Shown here: positions 15,683-25,056 of the stretch, one piece after another | Layout of the letters: every line of letters begins with the position of its first letter | Position numbering within the stretch: position 1 is the stretch's first letter | NCBI GenBank assembly: GCA_031404455.1 | Contig: JANNHP010000312.1 | Coordinates: 32,485-96,484, forward strand | From: JANNHP01 sp031404455 | GTDB taxonomy: Bacteria; Planctomycetota; JAJSAM01; JAJVHW01 | Length of the DNA: 64,000 nucleotides | Direction of reading: 5' to 3' | Position numbers and translations under genes: made by a program | Notes under the pieces: model-generated | What the model was told of the DNA's origin: nothing | What the model saw: only the letters and a program-made list of their open reading frames with translations | The model's database searches: none

Positions 15683-18619
15683 GTGCGGGCACGACCCGCT
15701 CTCGCGGCCCTCGTCGTCGCGCTCGCCGCGGCTTTCGCGGCGCCGCGCGGGGGACAGGCGGAGGGCGACCGTCCCGCCGCGGTGAACGGTTCCTGCGCGA
15801 ACTGCCACACGGGCATCGAGGAGATGCACCCGTGGGCGCCGGTGAGCTGCGTGCAGTGCCACGGCGGCAACTCCGACGCGGCGACGAAGGAGACGGCGCA
15901 CGTCACGCAGGGACGCCGCGCTCCCGGCGACGAACGCGTCCTTGCTCCGGGCTTCGAGCCGGAAGCCTCGCGGTTCCTCGACCCGGGAAGTCTCCGCGCC
16001 GCGCCGCAGAGCTGCGGACCGTGCCACGAACGCGCGGTCTACGACGTGACGCACTCTCTCCACGCGACGACTTCGGGTCACCTCGGCGACGGTCTCTACG
16101 AGAACGGCGTCGTGCCCGATCGCCATCCGCGTGTCTCCATCTTCGACGTGAAGGACGAACTCCCCGCCGCTACGCCACGCCCGAAGGAGGCGCTGCCCTC
16201 GCTGAAGCAGATCGAGGCGTTCCAGGCCGCCGGCGACCGCGAGAAGGCCTCGACTCACTTCACCGACCTGCCTCGCAAGACGTGCATGCAGTGTCATCTC
16301 TGGTCGCACGGACGCGCGGTCCGCGGTCGCGCCGGGATGGACGGCGACTACCGCGGCGAGGGCTGCGGCGCCTGCCACACGCCCTACGCCGACGACGGTC
16401 TCTCGACGTCGCGCGATCCCACGATCGACAAGTACGAGCCGGGCCATCCGCGCCGTCACGAGATGGTGAAGTTCCCCACCACCGACACGTGCACGCGGTG
16501 CCACTACGGCGATGCGTCGATCGGCCTCTCGTTCCGCGGGCTCGCGCAGCCGGTGCCCGGAATGCCGCAGACGCCCGACGCACCGGGGCTCCACCGGAAG
16601 CGGATGAACGGCGTCTACTACATCGCGGATCCCGCCGCGACGCCCGCCGACGTCCACCACCAGCGCGGGATGCACTGCGTCGACTGCCACACGCGCAACG
16701 ACGCGATGGGCGACGGGTTCCTCTACTCGCGGATGGAGGACGCCGTCGAGATATCGTGCGAGGGGTGCCACGGCTCCGCCGGCGAGTACGCGAGCAGCGT
16801 GACGCGCCGCGGCACGCGGCTCACGAACCTCGTGAGGAAGGGCACGGCGGAGTCGCCGGAGTACTTCCTCGAGGGGCGCATCGACGGGAAGCTCCACCGC
16901 GTGAAGCAGTCGCGCGACGTCGTGCGCCCCGGCAGCGCCGACTTCAACGCGCAGGCCGCTCTCGCGATGACGGGCGACCACGCGCGGCTCGAGTGCTACG
17001 CGTGCCACAGCGGGTGGAACCCGAACTTCTTCGGCTTCCACTTCGACAGGAACGAGCAGTTCACGCAGCTCGACCTCATCTCGGCGCAGCGCACGCAGGG
17101 ACGCGCCACGACGCAGGAGAAGGTGTTCTCCACGTTCAAGAGCTTCTACCTCGGCTGGAACAGCCACGGCCGGATCGCGCCGTACATGGTCGGCTTCTCC
17201 ACGATGGCGACCGCGCACGACAAGGACGGCGGACTGCTCCTCGACCAGGCGCTCCCCGTGACGCGCGCCGGTCTCTCGGGCATGACGATGATCCATCACC
17301 AGACGCACACGACGACGGCGCGCGCGCGTCTCTGCGTGGAATGCCACCGCGCGCCGGCGACGTTCGGACGCGGCTCCGTGAACTTCCGGCTGATGCGGAA
17401 CTTCATCGTCACGGGCGGCGACACCGGCGTGCGCACGCTGTCGCTCGACAGAAAGTCGCCGGGCGACACGTCGCTGCTCTCGGCACTGCCCGTCGCGTCG
17501 GTCCGCGCGCTGGCGCTCGTCTCGAACCGTGTGACGGGCCGCAGCGAGTGGGCGTACGCCGCGTCGGCGACGGGATCACTCGCGGCGTGCGACGTGTCGA
17601 GTCCGGGCTTCCCGCGGATCGCGTCGTCGCTCGACGCCGCCGCGAAGGACCCGCAGGCGCTCGTCGCCGCGGCGTCGCGTCTCTACCTCGCCGACGGCGA
17701 GAACGGCGTGACGATCTTCGACATCTCCATTGCGTCGCGCCCGAAGCAGATCGCTCGCGTGCCGGACGTGCCCGCGTACGGACTCTGGCTCGACGGGACG
17801 ACGCTCCACGTCGCCGCCGGCAACCGCGGACTCGCCGCGATCGACGTGCGCGACGCAAAGACGCCGCGCATCGTCCATCCCGGCTTCGACCTGAACGGCG
17901 AGGACACGGCGCCGACGTTCGTCTCGCGCATCTGCGTGCTCTTCCAGTACAGCCGTCCGAACCAGAACGTGCTCGAGGCGCCGCGCACGACGCCGCGCGC
18001 GCTCGCCGTCATCGGCACGCGCGACGCGTCGGTGTGGCTCGTCGACGTGACGGAGCCCGCGATGCCGAGCGTGCTCGCGCCGCTCGGCGGGGCGCGCGCG
18101 GTGCGCGTGCCGGTGACCGACGTGGCGATCGCGACGCTCTACGAGCTCGGAAGCGAGGGCGGCGCCATCGCGACCGACGAGCGCGACTGCGCCTTCGTGC
18201 TGTTCGAGCAGGGCGGGCCGCAACTCCTCGTCCTCGACGTGACCGATCCCGTGCAGTCGAAGTTCAGAGGCGTCGTCTCGCTGCGCGCGCAGACGCGCGC
18301 GATCCGGGTCGCGCGCGTCTACAACCCGCCATTCCTCCAGACGTTCGTAGTGGCCGTCGGGGCACTCGGTACGCAGATCGTGGACGTGTCGAAGCCCGAC
18401 ACCCCGACCGTCGTCGCCAGCCTCGCCACGCCGCTCAACGCGTTCGCGATCGAGCTCGAGGAGTTCCCGCTCGACCGCACGGTCGACGCGGACGGGCGGC
18501 CGATCATGGACGTGAGCCACGAGGGAGCCCGCTGGCTCGACCAGCAGGAACTCGAACGCGTTCTTCATGTACCATCGTTCTGGTCGATGCCGGCGACCCC
18601 CGGAGGGACGAAGCGATGA
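15683..18619 (+). CDS. Secreted decaheme c-type cytochrome with C-terminal beta-propeller
   Basis: 978 residues from GTG 15683, with a signal peptide of about 26 residues. Ten CxxCH motifs lie between residues 37 and 556: CANCH, CVQCH, CGPCH, CMQCH, CGACH, CTRCH, CVDCH, CEGCH, CYACH and CVECH. Residues about 590-960 form LVIVD-type repeats (GVTIFDISIASRPKQIARV and GLAAIDVRDAKTPRIV are two), predicting a beta-propeller. It would act as a periplasmic or cell-surface electron carrier; the partner is unknown. The stop overlaps the start of the EF-hand gene (ATGA). A fusion of cytochrome and LVIVD propeller next to a DUF1501-like gene is an unusual combination. Confidence 0.9.
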   Translation: MRARPALAALVVALAAAFAAPRGGQAEGDRPAAVNGSCANCHTGIEEMHPWAPVSCVQCHGGNSDAATKETAHVTQGRRAPGDERVLAPGFEPEASRFLDPGSLRAAPQSCGPCHERAVYDVTHSLHATTSGHLGDGLYENGVVPDRHPRVSIFDVKDELPAATPRPKEALPSLKQIEAFQAAGDREKASTHFTDLPRKTCMQCHLWSHGRAVRGRAGMDGDYRGEGCGACHTPYADDGLSTSRDPTIDKYEPGHPRRHEMVKFPTTDTCTRCHYGDASIGLSFRGLAQPVPGMPQTPDAPGLHRKRMNGVYYIADPAATPADVHHQRGMHCVDCHTRNDAMGDGFLYSRMEDAVEISCEGCHGSAGEYASSVTRRGTRLTNLVRKGTAESPEYFLEGRIDGKLHRVKQSRDVVRPGSADFNAQAALAMTGDHARLECYACHSGWNPNFFGFHFDRNEQFTQLDLISAQRTQGRATTQEKVFSTFKSFYLGWNSHGRIAPYMVGFSTMATAHDKDGGLLLDQALPVTRAGLSGMTMIHHQTHTTTARARLCVECHRAPATFGRGSVNFRLMRNFIVTGGDTGVRTLSLDRKSPGDTSLLSALPVASVRALALVSNRVTGRSEWAYAASATGSLAACDVSSPGFPRIASSLDAAAKDPQALVAAASRLYLADGENGVTIFDISIASRPKQIARVPDVPAYGLWLDGTTLHVAAGNRGLAAIDVRDAKTPRIVHPGFDLNGEDTAPTFVSRICVLFQYSRPNQNVLEAPRTTPRALAVIGTRDASVWLVDVTEPAMPSVLAPLGGARAVRVPVTDVAIATLYELGSEGGAIATDERDCAFVLFEQGGPQLLVLDVTDPVQSKFRGVVSLRAQTRAIRVARVYNPPFLQTFVVAVGALGTQIVDVSKPDTPTVVASLATPLNAFAIELEEFPLDRTVDADGRPIMDVSHEGARWLDQQELERVLHVPSFWSMPATPGGTKR

Positions 18620-19452
18620 CGAAGCGGATGACTGCGATCCTCGTGGGACTCCTCGCGGCGAGCGCCGCGGCGGGCGACGAGCCGAAGATGGACGGCAAGC
18701 CCGCGGCGGACACGCGCACGAAGGCGGAGATCCTCGCCGACGCACAGAAGCAGTTCGGGAAGGCCGACGCCAACGGCGACGGCTGCCTGAAGGGCGACGA
18801 GATCGTGAAGGGCTGGGTCGAACGCTACGACCTCGACGCCGACGGGAGGGTCAGCCGAACCGAGTTCCTCGACATCTCGACGCGCCCGCCGAAGCTGCGC
18901 CACCCGTCGCCGATGCGCGACACCGTCGCGCGCGCGCGCCTGAACATGACGACGTTCGACAAGAACAAGGACGGGATCATCCAGAAGGACGAGTACCCGG
19001 GCGACCAGGTGAAGTTCCGCAAGTTCGACCGTAACAAGGACGGCGCGCTCTCGCTCGCGGAGACGATGACGATGGCGGACGAGGAGATCGCCGACATCCG
19101 CGACAAGATGAAGAGCCCGAACCGCTACGAGTTCCTCGTGCTCTTCGACGTCGATGGCGACAACAGCGTCTCGCAGGACGAGTACGACGGCCCCTCGGCC
19201 GAGTTCAAGCGCTACGACAAGGACTCGGACGGCGTCGTGACGTACGACGAGCTCTATCCGGAGCGCATGATGGACCGGATGAAGAAGTACGAGGACATGG
19301 GCCCGAAGCCCGAGGACCTTTCGATCTTGGAGACGATGGACAAGGACAAGGACGGCAAGGTCACGCGCTCCGAGTTCAAGGGCACCGACGACGCGTGGAA
19401 GCGCCTCGACAGGAACAGCGACGGAGTCGTCACGATCGCCGACGCGCGCTGA
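18616..19452 (+). CDS. Secreted protein with eight EF-hand calcium-binding loops
   Basis: 278 residues, with a signal peptide (ILVGLLAASAAAGDE). Eight 12-residue EF-hand loops can be read: DANGDGCLKGDE, DLDADGRVSRTE, DKNKDGIIQKDE, DRNKDGALSLAE, DVDGDNSVSQDE, DKDSDGVVTYDE, DKDKDGKVTRSE and DRNSDGVVTIAD. Loop 5 has Asn at the usual Gly position. Start ATG 18616 overlaps the cytochrome stop. It would bind calcium in the periplasm, perhaps organising or sensing for the cytochrome complex. Its stop abuts that of the convergent proline dehydrogenase gene. Confidence 0.88.
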   Translation: MTKRMTAILVGLLAASAAAGDEPKMDGKPAADTRTKAEILADAQKQFGKADANGDGCLKGDEIVKGWVERYDLDADGRVSRTEFLDISTRPPKLRHPSPMRDTVARARLNMTTFDKNKDGIIQKDEYPGDQVKFRKFDRNKDGALSLAETMTMADEEIADIRDKMKSPNRYEFLVLFDVDGDNSVSQDEYDGPSAEFKRYDKDSDGVVTYDELYPERMMDRMKKYEDMGPKPEDLSILETMDKDKDGKVTRSEFKGTDDAWKRLDRNSDGVVTIADAR

Positions 19453-20370
19453 TCAGCGGATCCCGAACATCGCCTTGAACACGTGCCCCGCGACCGCGGG
19501 GTTCTCCCTGAGGCGGCGCGTGCTGTAGCCGTACCACGCCTCGCCGTACGGCACGTAGATGCGCACGCGGTGGCCTTTCGCGAGGATCTCGTCGCGGAGC
19601 CACTCGCGCACACCGAGCAGCATCTGGAACTCGTAGCGCTCCTTCGGCGTCGCGAGTTCCGCGAGGAGCGACATCGCGTGCTCGACGAGCACCTCGTCGT
19701 GCGTCGCGATCGCGACCCTGCCGCTGCCGCGCAGCAGCGCCTCGAGGTTTCGCCGGTAGCTCGCGCGGATCTCCTCGCGGTCGTGGTACGTCACCTCCGG
19801 CGCCTCGCGGTAGATGCCCTTGCAGAGACGCACGGGCACGCCCTCGGCCGCGAGCTTCGCGACGTCGGCGTCGGTGCGGCGCATGTACGCCTGGATCACG
19901 CAGCCGACGGGGAGCCCCTGCGATCGAAGTGACCGCACGAGCGCCAGCGTCCGGTCCGTGTACGGCGAGTTCTCCATGTCGATGCGCAGGAAGCCGACCT
20001 TCGCCGCGGCCTGCCGCGCGAGCACCGTGACGAGTTCGCAGCACACGGCGTCGTCGAGGCCGAGGCCGAACGCCGTGAGCTTCACCGAGACGTTGGCGCG
20101 CAGTCCCTCGCCGGCGATCGCGTCGATCATCCGGCCGTACTCCGCCGCGGTCGAGCGCGCCTCGGAGATGTCGGTGATGAACTCGCCGAGCACGTCCACC
20201 GTCGCCTCGGCGCCCTTCGCGTTCAGCTCGCGGATGACGCGAACGGCATCGGCGATCGTCTCGCCGGCGATGTAGCGGCGCGCCACGAGGCCCACGACGA
20301 ACCTCGGAGTGACGGGAAGCGCCGCGGCGACCAGCCGGTCGAGGACTGACATCGGACGAGGGATAGTCAT
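19453..20370 (-). CDS. Proline dehydrogenase (FAD, monofunctional)
   Basis: 305 residues from ATG 20370; ATG 20352 is a shorter alternative. The PRODH barrel is recognisable: NVSVKLTAFGLGLD, FLRIDMENSPYTDRTL, VIQAYMRRTDADV, VRLCKGIYREAPEV and the C-terminal VPYGEAWYGYSTRRLRENP. It oxidises proline to pyrroline-5-carboxylate with electrons passed to quinone. The length fits the monofunctional bacterial enzyme, with no P5C dehydrogenase fused or adjacent. Confidence 0.93.
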   Translation of the reverse strand: MTIPRPMSVLDRLVAAALPVTPRFVVGLVARRYIAGETIADAVRVIRELNAKGAEATVDVLGEFITDISEARSTAAEYGRMIDAIAGEGLRANVSVKLTAFGLGLDDAVCCELVTVLARQAAAKVGFLRIDMENSPYTDRTLALVRSLRSQGLPVGCVIQAYMRRTDADVAKLAAEGVPVRLCKGIYREAPEVTYHDREEIRASYRRNLEALLRGSGRVAIATHDEVLVEHAMSLLAELATPKERYEFQMLLGVREWLRDEILAKGHRVRIYVPYGEAWYGYSTRRLRENPAVAGHVFKAMFGIR

Positions 20371-20424
20371 GCGCCGCGACCGCGCGAAGAGGAATCGCCG
20401 CGCGCGCGGCCGTAACCTCCGTCG

Positions 20425-22098
20425 ATGGCGCTGGTCCTCGGCCTGAACTCCACGCACGACGCCGCCGCGGCACTGCTCAAGGACGGCGAGATCGTCATGG
20501 CGGTCGAGGAGGAGCGCCTCTCGCGCGTGAAACACCACTTCGGGATGCCCCGGCGCGCGGTCGCGGCGTGCGTCGCGGCCGCGGGCGCATCCATCGAGGA
20601 CGTGGAGCACGCGGCCTTCTACATGAACGCGCGGAAGTGGCTCACCGTCAACGCGATCCACTTCCTCCGGAACTTCCCCGCGAGCCGGCGGTACCTCGCG
20701 AGGAAGCCAGCACTCTGGCGCAGCTTCGTCGGCGTCGAGCGGAGCATTCGCGAGGAGACGGGCTTCCGCGGGCGCCTGCACTTCGTCGACCATCACACCG
20801 CGCACATCGAGAGCGCCTTCTGGCCGAGCGGCTTCAGCGAGGCCGCCGCGCTGACGATCGACGGCGCGGGCGAGGCAGAGACGACGGTCCTCGCTCGCGT
20901 CGACGAACGCGCGCTGACTCGTCTCCACACCGCGCGGTATCCGATCTCGGTCGGGAAGGTGTGGGAGACCGTCAGCGACTGGCTCGGCTGGATGCCCACG
21001 CGCGACGAGGGCAAGGTGATGGGACTCGCGCCGTACGGCGACGACCGGTTCGTCGCGCGCTTCGCCAAGGTCCTCGCGCCGCGCGACGACGGCACGTTCC
21101 ACCAGGGCCTCGAGTACTTCTCGTTCCAGCGCGGCGGGCCGCGCTTCTTCTCCGAGCGATTCGTCGCGGAGTTCGGCGCGCCGCGCCCGGTGGACGGCGA
21201 ACTCCTCGACCATCACCGCGCCGTCGCTTTCGCGCTGCAACGGCAGACGGAGGAGGTCGTGCTCGCCCTCGCGCGGCGACTTCGCGACGAGACGAAGCTC
21301 CCCCGCCTCGTGATGGCCGGCGGCGTCGCGCTGAACTGCGTCGCGAACGGACGCCTGGTGCGCGAGCGCGTCTTCGACGACGTCTTCGTGCAACCCGCCG
21401 CCGGCGACGACGGCGCGTGCCTCGGCGCGGCGTTCCACGTTTCACACCGGCGACTCGGCATCGCGCGCGCGAGCGCGATGCGGCACGCTTTCCACGGACC
21501 CGAGTTCGACGAGACGGCGACGCTCGCCGCCGCGGCGGTGCGCGGGCTCGTGCCCGAGCGGCCCGCCGACGTCGTCGCGGAGACCGCGCGGATGCTCGCT
21601 TCCGGCGCCATCGTGGGATGGATGCAGGGCCGCATGGAGTACGGTCCGCGCGCTCTCGGCCATCGCTCGATCCTCGCGAACCCGTCCGATCCGAACGCGA
21701 AGGACGTCGTCAATCGCCTGGTGAAGTTCCGCGAGGGGTTCCGTCCCTTCGCCCCCGCGGTGCCGCTCGAACGCGCCGGCGAGTGGTTCGAGGACGCGCG
21801 GCCGTCTCCGTACATGCTGCTCTCGTTCCTGGTGCGACCGCAGTTGCGCTCTCGGCTCCCCGGAGTGACGCACGTGGACGGTTCCTCGCGCGTGCAGACC
21901 GTGGCGCGCGAGGACGATCCGCGCTTCCACGGCCTGCTCGCGGCGTTCGGCGGGATCACGGGCGTGCCCGTCCTGCTCAACACGTCGTTCAACGTTCGCG
22001 GCGAGCCGATCGTCTGCTCCCCCGCCGAGGCGCTCGACGCACTCGGTCGGACGGGACTCTCGGCCGTGGTCGTCGGCGATCTGATCTTCCGGAAATAG
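20425..22098 (+). CDS. Carbamoyltransferase of the NodU/CmcH family
   Basis: 557 residues. The N-terminal ASKHA domain starts LGLNSTHDAAAALLKDG and has the metal/carbamoyladenylate His block HHTAHIESAFWPSGF near residue 122. The C-terminal YrdC-like domain has GRMEYGPRALGHRSILANPS and later NTSFNVRGEPIVCSP. These enzymes transfer a carbamoyl group from carbamoyl phosphate, via carbamoyl-AMP, to sugars, nodulation factors or antibiotics. No sugar or antibiotic cluster adjoins it, so the acceptor is unknown. The start is 54 bases from the divergent proline dehydrogenase gene. Confidence 0.93.
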   Translation: MALVLGLNSTHDAAAALLKDGEIVMAVEEERLSRVKHHFGMPRRAVAACVAAAGASIEDVEHAAFYMNARKWLTVNAIHFLRNFPASRRYLARKPALWRSFVGVERSIREETGFRGRLHFVDHHTAHIESAFWPSGFSEAAALTIDGAGEAETTVLARVDERALTRLHTARYPISVGKVWETVSDWLGWMPTRDEGKVMGLAPYGDDRFVARFAKVLAPRDDGTFHQGLEYFSFQRGGPRFFSERFVAEFGAPRPVDGELLDHHRAVAFALQRQTEEVVLALARRLRDETKLPRLVMAGGVALNCVANGRLVRERVFDDVFVQPAAGDDGACLGAAFHVSHRRLGIARASAMRHAFHGPEFDETATLAAAAVRGLVPERPADVVAETARMLASGAIVGWMQGRMEYGPRALGHRSILANPSDPNAKDVVNRLVKFREGFRPFAPAVPLERAGEWFEDARPSPYMLLSFLVRPQLRSRLPGVTHVDGSSRVQTVAREDDPRFHGLLAAFGGITGVPVLLNTSFNVRGEPIVCSPAEALDALGRTGLSAVVVGDLIFRK

Positions 22099-22171
22099 GC
22101 CGGACGCCGGGGTACGCCGCTCCTAGAATCCGCGCCCCGTTCCTCGCGCGTTTCCACAGGAGTGATCCGAC

Positions 22172-23374
22172 ATGGCCGATCCGACCCTCACGACCGAGAA
22201 CCTGGAGTGGCAGGCGAAGGCCCGCGAGGTGGCCGACAAGTACATCCGCCCGGTCGCCTGGAAGTACGACCGGCTCCAGGAGTACCCCTTCGAGGTCCGG
22301 GACCGGATGAAGGAGTACGGGCTCTTCGGGGTGTTCATCCCGAAGGAGCACGGCGGCGCCTCGGGCAGCGTGCTGAACCTCTGCATCGTGGTCGAGGAAC
22401 TCGCGAAGGCCTGCGGCGGTATCGGCGTGGGGTTCGCGGTGAACGCGCTGGGATCCTTCCCGCTCATGGTCGGCGGCACCGACGAGCAGAAGCAGCGCTA
22501 CCTGCCCGCCGTCGCGCGCGGCGAGAAGCTGGTGGCGTTCGGGCTCTCGGAGAGGAACGCCGGGTCCGACGCCGGCGGCATGGTCACGCGGGCGCAGAAG
22601 GTCGACGGCGGCTGGGTCCTGAACGGACACAAGAAGTGGAACACGGCCGGACTCGTCGCGGATCTCAACACGATCTTCGCCGTCACCGACCCCGACTCGA
22701 AGTCTCGGAGGATCAGCGCCTTCGCGATCGACTGTCCGCACGACGGTCTCAGGATCACGAAGATCGAGGACAAGATGGGGATCCGCGCGATCCCGGTCGT
22801 CGAACTGGCGCTCGAGGATCTTCGCGTCTCCGACGATGCGCTCATCGGCGGACGCGCCGGACTCGGCTTCACGCACGCGATGGCGACGCTCGACAAGGCT
22901 CGGCCCGGCGTCGCAGCGCAGGCGGTCGGCTGCGCGGCGGGCGCTCTCGAGTTCGCGATCGTCTACGCGACCAAGCGCGTGCAGTTCGGGGAGCCGATCT
23001 CGTCGAAGCAGATGGTTCAGCAACTCCTCGCCGACATGGCGATGCAGGTGGAGGCCGCTCGTCAGCTCGTGTACGCCGCCGCGCGGCACGTCGACGCCGG
23101 GTCGCCGAAGGCGAACAAGTTCGCCGCCATGGCCAAGTGCTTCGCCACCGACGTGGCGATGAAGGTCACCACCGACGCCGTCCAGGTCTTCGGCGGGTAC
23201 GGATTCATGCGCGACTACCCGGTCGAGAAGTACATGCGCGACGCGAAGATCACGCAGATCTACGAGGGCACGAACCAGGTCCAGCGGCTCGTGATCGCGC
23301 GCAACCTCATCAAGGAAGCCGGCGAGCTCGACCGTCTTTCGGCCTACATCCCGATCCCCGAGCACCTGCGCTGA
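22172..23374 (+). CDS. Acyl-CoA dehydrogenase
   Basis: 400 residues, full family length. The FAD-site block AFGLSERNAGSDAGGM lies near residue 123, the substrate loop near residue 150 (LNGHKKWNTAG), and the C-terminal signature FGGYGFMRDYPVEKYMRDAK near residue 340. The likely catalytic Glu is in IYEGTNQVQRLVIARN. It catalyses alpha,beta-dehydrogenation of acyl-CoA; chain-length preference cannot be read. A TAGAAT -10-like box lies at 22124-22129. No electron-transfer flavoprotein gene is nearby. Confidence 0.95.
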   Translation: MADPTLTTENLEWQAKAREVADKYIRPVAWKYDRLQEYPFEVRDRMKEYGLFGVFIPKEHGGASGSVLNLCIVVEELAKACGGIGVGFAVNALGSFPLMVGGTDEQKQRYLPAVARGEKLVAFGLSERNAGSDAGGMVTRAQKVDGGWVLNGHKKWNTAGLVADLNTIFAVTDPDSKSRRISAFAIDCPHDGLRITKIEDKMGIRAIPVVELALEDLRVSDDALIGGRAGLGFTHAMATLDKARPGVAAQAVGCAAGALEFAIVYATKRVQFGEPISSKQMVQQLLADMAMQVEAARQLVYAAARHVDAGSPKANKFAAMAKCFATDVAMKVTTDAVQVFGGYGFMRDYPVEKYMRDAKITQIYEGTNQVQRLVIARNLIKEAGELDRLSAYIPIPEHLR

Positions 23375-23616
23375 GTCGCGCAGACCGAGGGCCCGCCCGG
23401 CTCCCCCTCGCGATGAGGCTGAATCGCGGCGCGAGCCGGTCTCCGACATGCGAATCACCGAATCCCGCGGGGGCGGCCCCCAGCGCGCCGCGTCGAAGCT
23501 TGCCGGACAGGGCGTGGAGCCGCTAGGCTCACGGGCCCGGCGCGGCGCTCGCGTGCCGTAAGATATTGCCAGACAATGAGTTATGACGTTCCCCCGCGGA
23601 GCGTCGCGAGGAAACC

Positions 23617-24855
23617 ATGGCACTCCCGCCCAATGCAGTCTCGAGCGACCAGGAGATGGTCGAGTCGTTCATCGACCGCGTGTATCACCCCCACAAGGGC
23701 GCGATCTGGACCGGCGTCACGCTGTTCTTCGCCGCGGTGATCGCGATTCTCGCGGTGCGTGAGTATCGCGCGTCACGTCGAGACGACATGTGGTCGCGCT
23801 ATCGCGAGGCGGCCGGCGGCTTCCGCCTGGACCCTCTCAACGAACCCGACAAGGCCGCGGCGACGAAGCAGATCGAAGCGCTGCAGCAAGTCATCAAAGA
23901 TTACCCGGACGACAGCGTGACACCGTTCGCGTGGCTCCAGGTGGCGAAGGCGCAGTACGCCACAGGCGATTACGAAGCGGCGCTGAAGTCGATCGAGTCC
24001 CTGCGCTCCGGCTTCAAGGACTTCGCGCTGAACCGGCTTCCCGCCGAACTGAATGCGACCGGTCGCGCTGAGCCGCTCGTCCAGAAGCTCGAGGACACAT
24101 TCAAGAGCGAGCGCGAGTGGTCGAAGAAGCAGACCTACGTGCATCACTGGCCCTCGGAGGACCGGCTCGCCCTGGTCGAGACGACGGCCGGCAACATGTG
24201 GCTCGGCTTCTACTCCGATCCGAGCGAGGCGCCCCAGCACGTGGCGGGGTTCATCGAGCGCGCGAAGCGGGGCGACTACAACGGAACCCAGATCTACTCG
24301 ATCATCCAGACGACCGAGGGCGCTCCGTCCCAGTTCGAGGGGGGATCCAAAGCCTCGGGACTCGCCGAGCGCGGGGGCATCCGCGATCCGGCCGAGCACG
24401 ACAAGGACGAGCCGACCGACACGATCGAACCCGAGGAGTCTCGCGCGACCGTGCATCACGAGTACCGGGTGGTTTCCTCCGCCAAGCTGGAGTCGGGTGA
24501 GTCGGCCACTCGTTTCCTGGTCGTCGCCAAGCGCGGCGGCCTCAACAAGTTGAACGGCGAGAGCACTCCGTTCGCAGCGGTGATGGAGCGCGAGCAGTCG
24601 CTCGAGACGCTCGACAAGATCGGGCGATCCCCCACCTATGGCAACCACCCAGAGACCAAGGACAGCCCCGGCGTCTATCGCCTGCGCGATCATCCCTACC
24701 CCCCGATCTACATCCGAAGGGTCTCCATCTTCTCCAAGGAGAAACTGGAGGACGGGCACGCATGGGACACTTCCCGCGTGGGGAAGAACGAGCCGGAGCC
24801 GTGGGAAGCCGGCCTGGCGCCGCCCAAGCCCGACGAGTTCACCGACCGGAAGTAG
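23617..24855 (+). CDS. Membrane-anchored TPR protein with a cyclophilin-like domain lacking the catalytic Arg
   Basis: 412 residues. A membrane helix lies at about 28-47, then TPR-like helices (about 60-160), then a cyclophilin-like domain (about 185-380): ETTAGNMWLGFYSDPSEAPQ, RAKRGDYNGTQIYSII and a closing FAAVMEREQSLETLDKIG. In active cyclophilins the strand reads FHR with catalytic Arg; here it is IYSI, so prolyl-isomerase activity is doubtful. The topology puts the TPR and cyclophilin parts on one side of the membrane. It lies upstream of parB in convergent orientation. A periplasmic scaffold or chaperone role is inferred from the domain mix only. Confidence 0.75.
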   Translation: MALPPNAVSSDQEMVESFIDRVYHPHKGAIWTGVTLFFAAVIAILAVREYRASRRDDMWSRYREAAGGFRLDPLNEPDKAAATKQIEALQQVIKDYPDDSVTPFAWLQVAKAQYATGDYEAALKSIESLRSGFKDFALNRLPAELNATGRAEPLVQKLEDTFKSEREWSKKQTYVHHWPSEDRLALVETTAGNMWLGFYSDPSEAPQHVAGFIERAKRGDYNGTQIYSIIQTTEGAPSQFEGGSKASGLAERGGIRDPAEHDKDEPTDTIEPEESRATVHHEYRVVSSAKLESGESATRFLVVAKRGGLNKLNGESTPFAAVMEREQSLETLDKIGRSPTYGNHPETKDSPGVYRLRDHPYPPIYIRRVSIFSKEKLEDGHAWDTSRVGKNEPEPWEAGLAPPKPDEFTDRK

Positions 24856-24899
24856 GCGCGACCGCCGTTTCACGGAAACCGATCGGACGCGCCTTCCGG

Positions 24900-24915
24900 T
24901 GTTTCACGTGAAACA
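24900..24915. promoter_or_regulatory. parS centromere site
   Basis: TGTTTCACGTGAAACA is a perfect 16-base palindrome identical to the canonical chromosomal parS sequence bound by ParB. It lies 141 bases past the 3' end of parB. A damaged copy (CGTTTCACGGAAACC, one base missing) is at 24866-24880. Confidence 0.95.
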
Positions 24916-25056
24916 CAACGAGCGCCGAGCGGTTAGCCAGCGACGCGAGCCCATCCCGGACTCCCCGCCCCATCGCCGCGTCGTGCTGAACGCGCCCCGA
25001 ATTCCGCGGCGGTCTCGATCTGGCGACCTCGGCGGCCTTGGACGAGCGTTCGCGCG

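Noticed and set aside
14297..17347. 1016-codon minus-strand frame over the Tat protein and cytochrome
   Set aside because: Overlaps ten genuine CxxCH motifs on the other strand; the translation is typical shadow composition.
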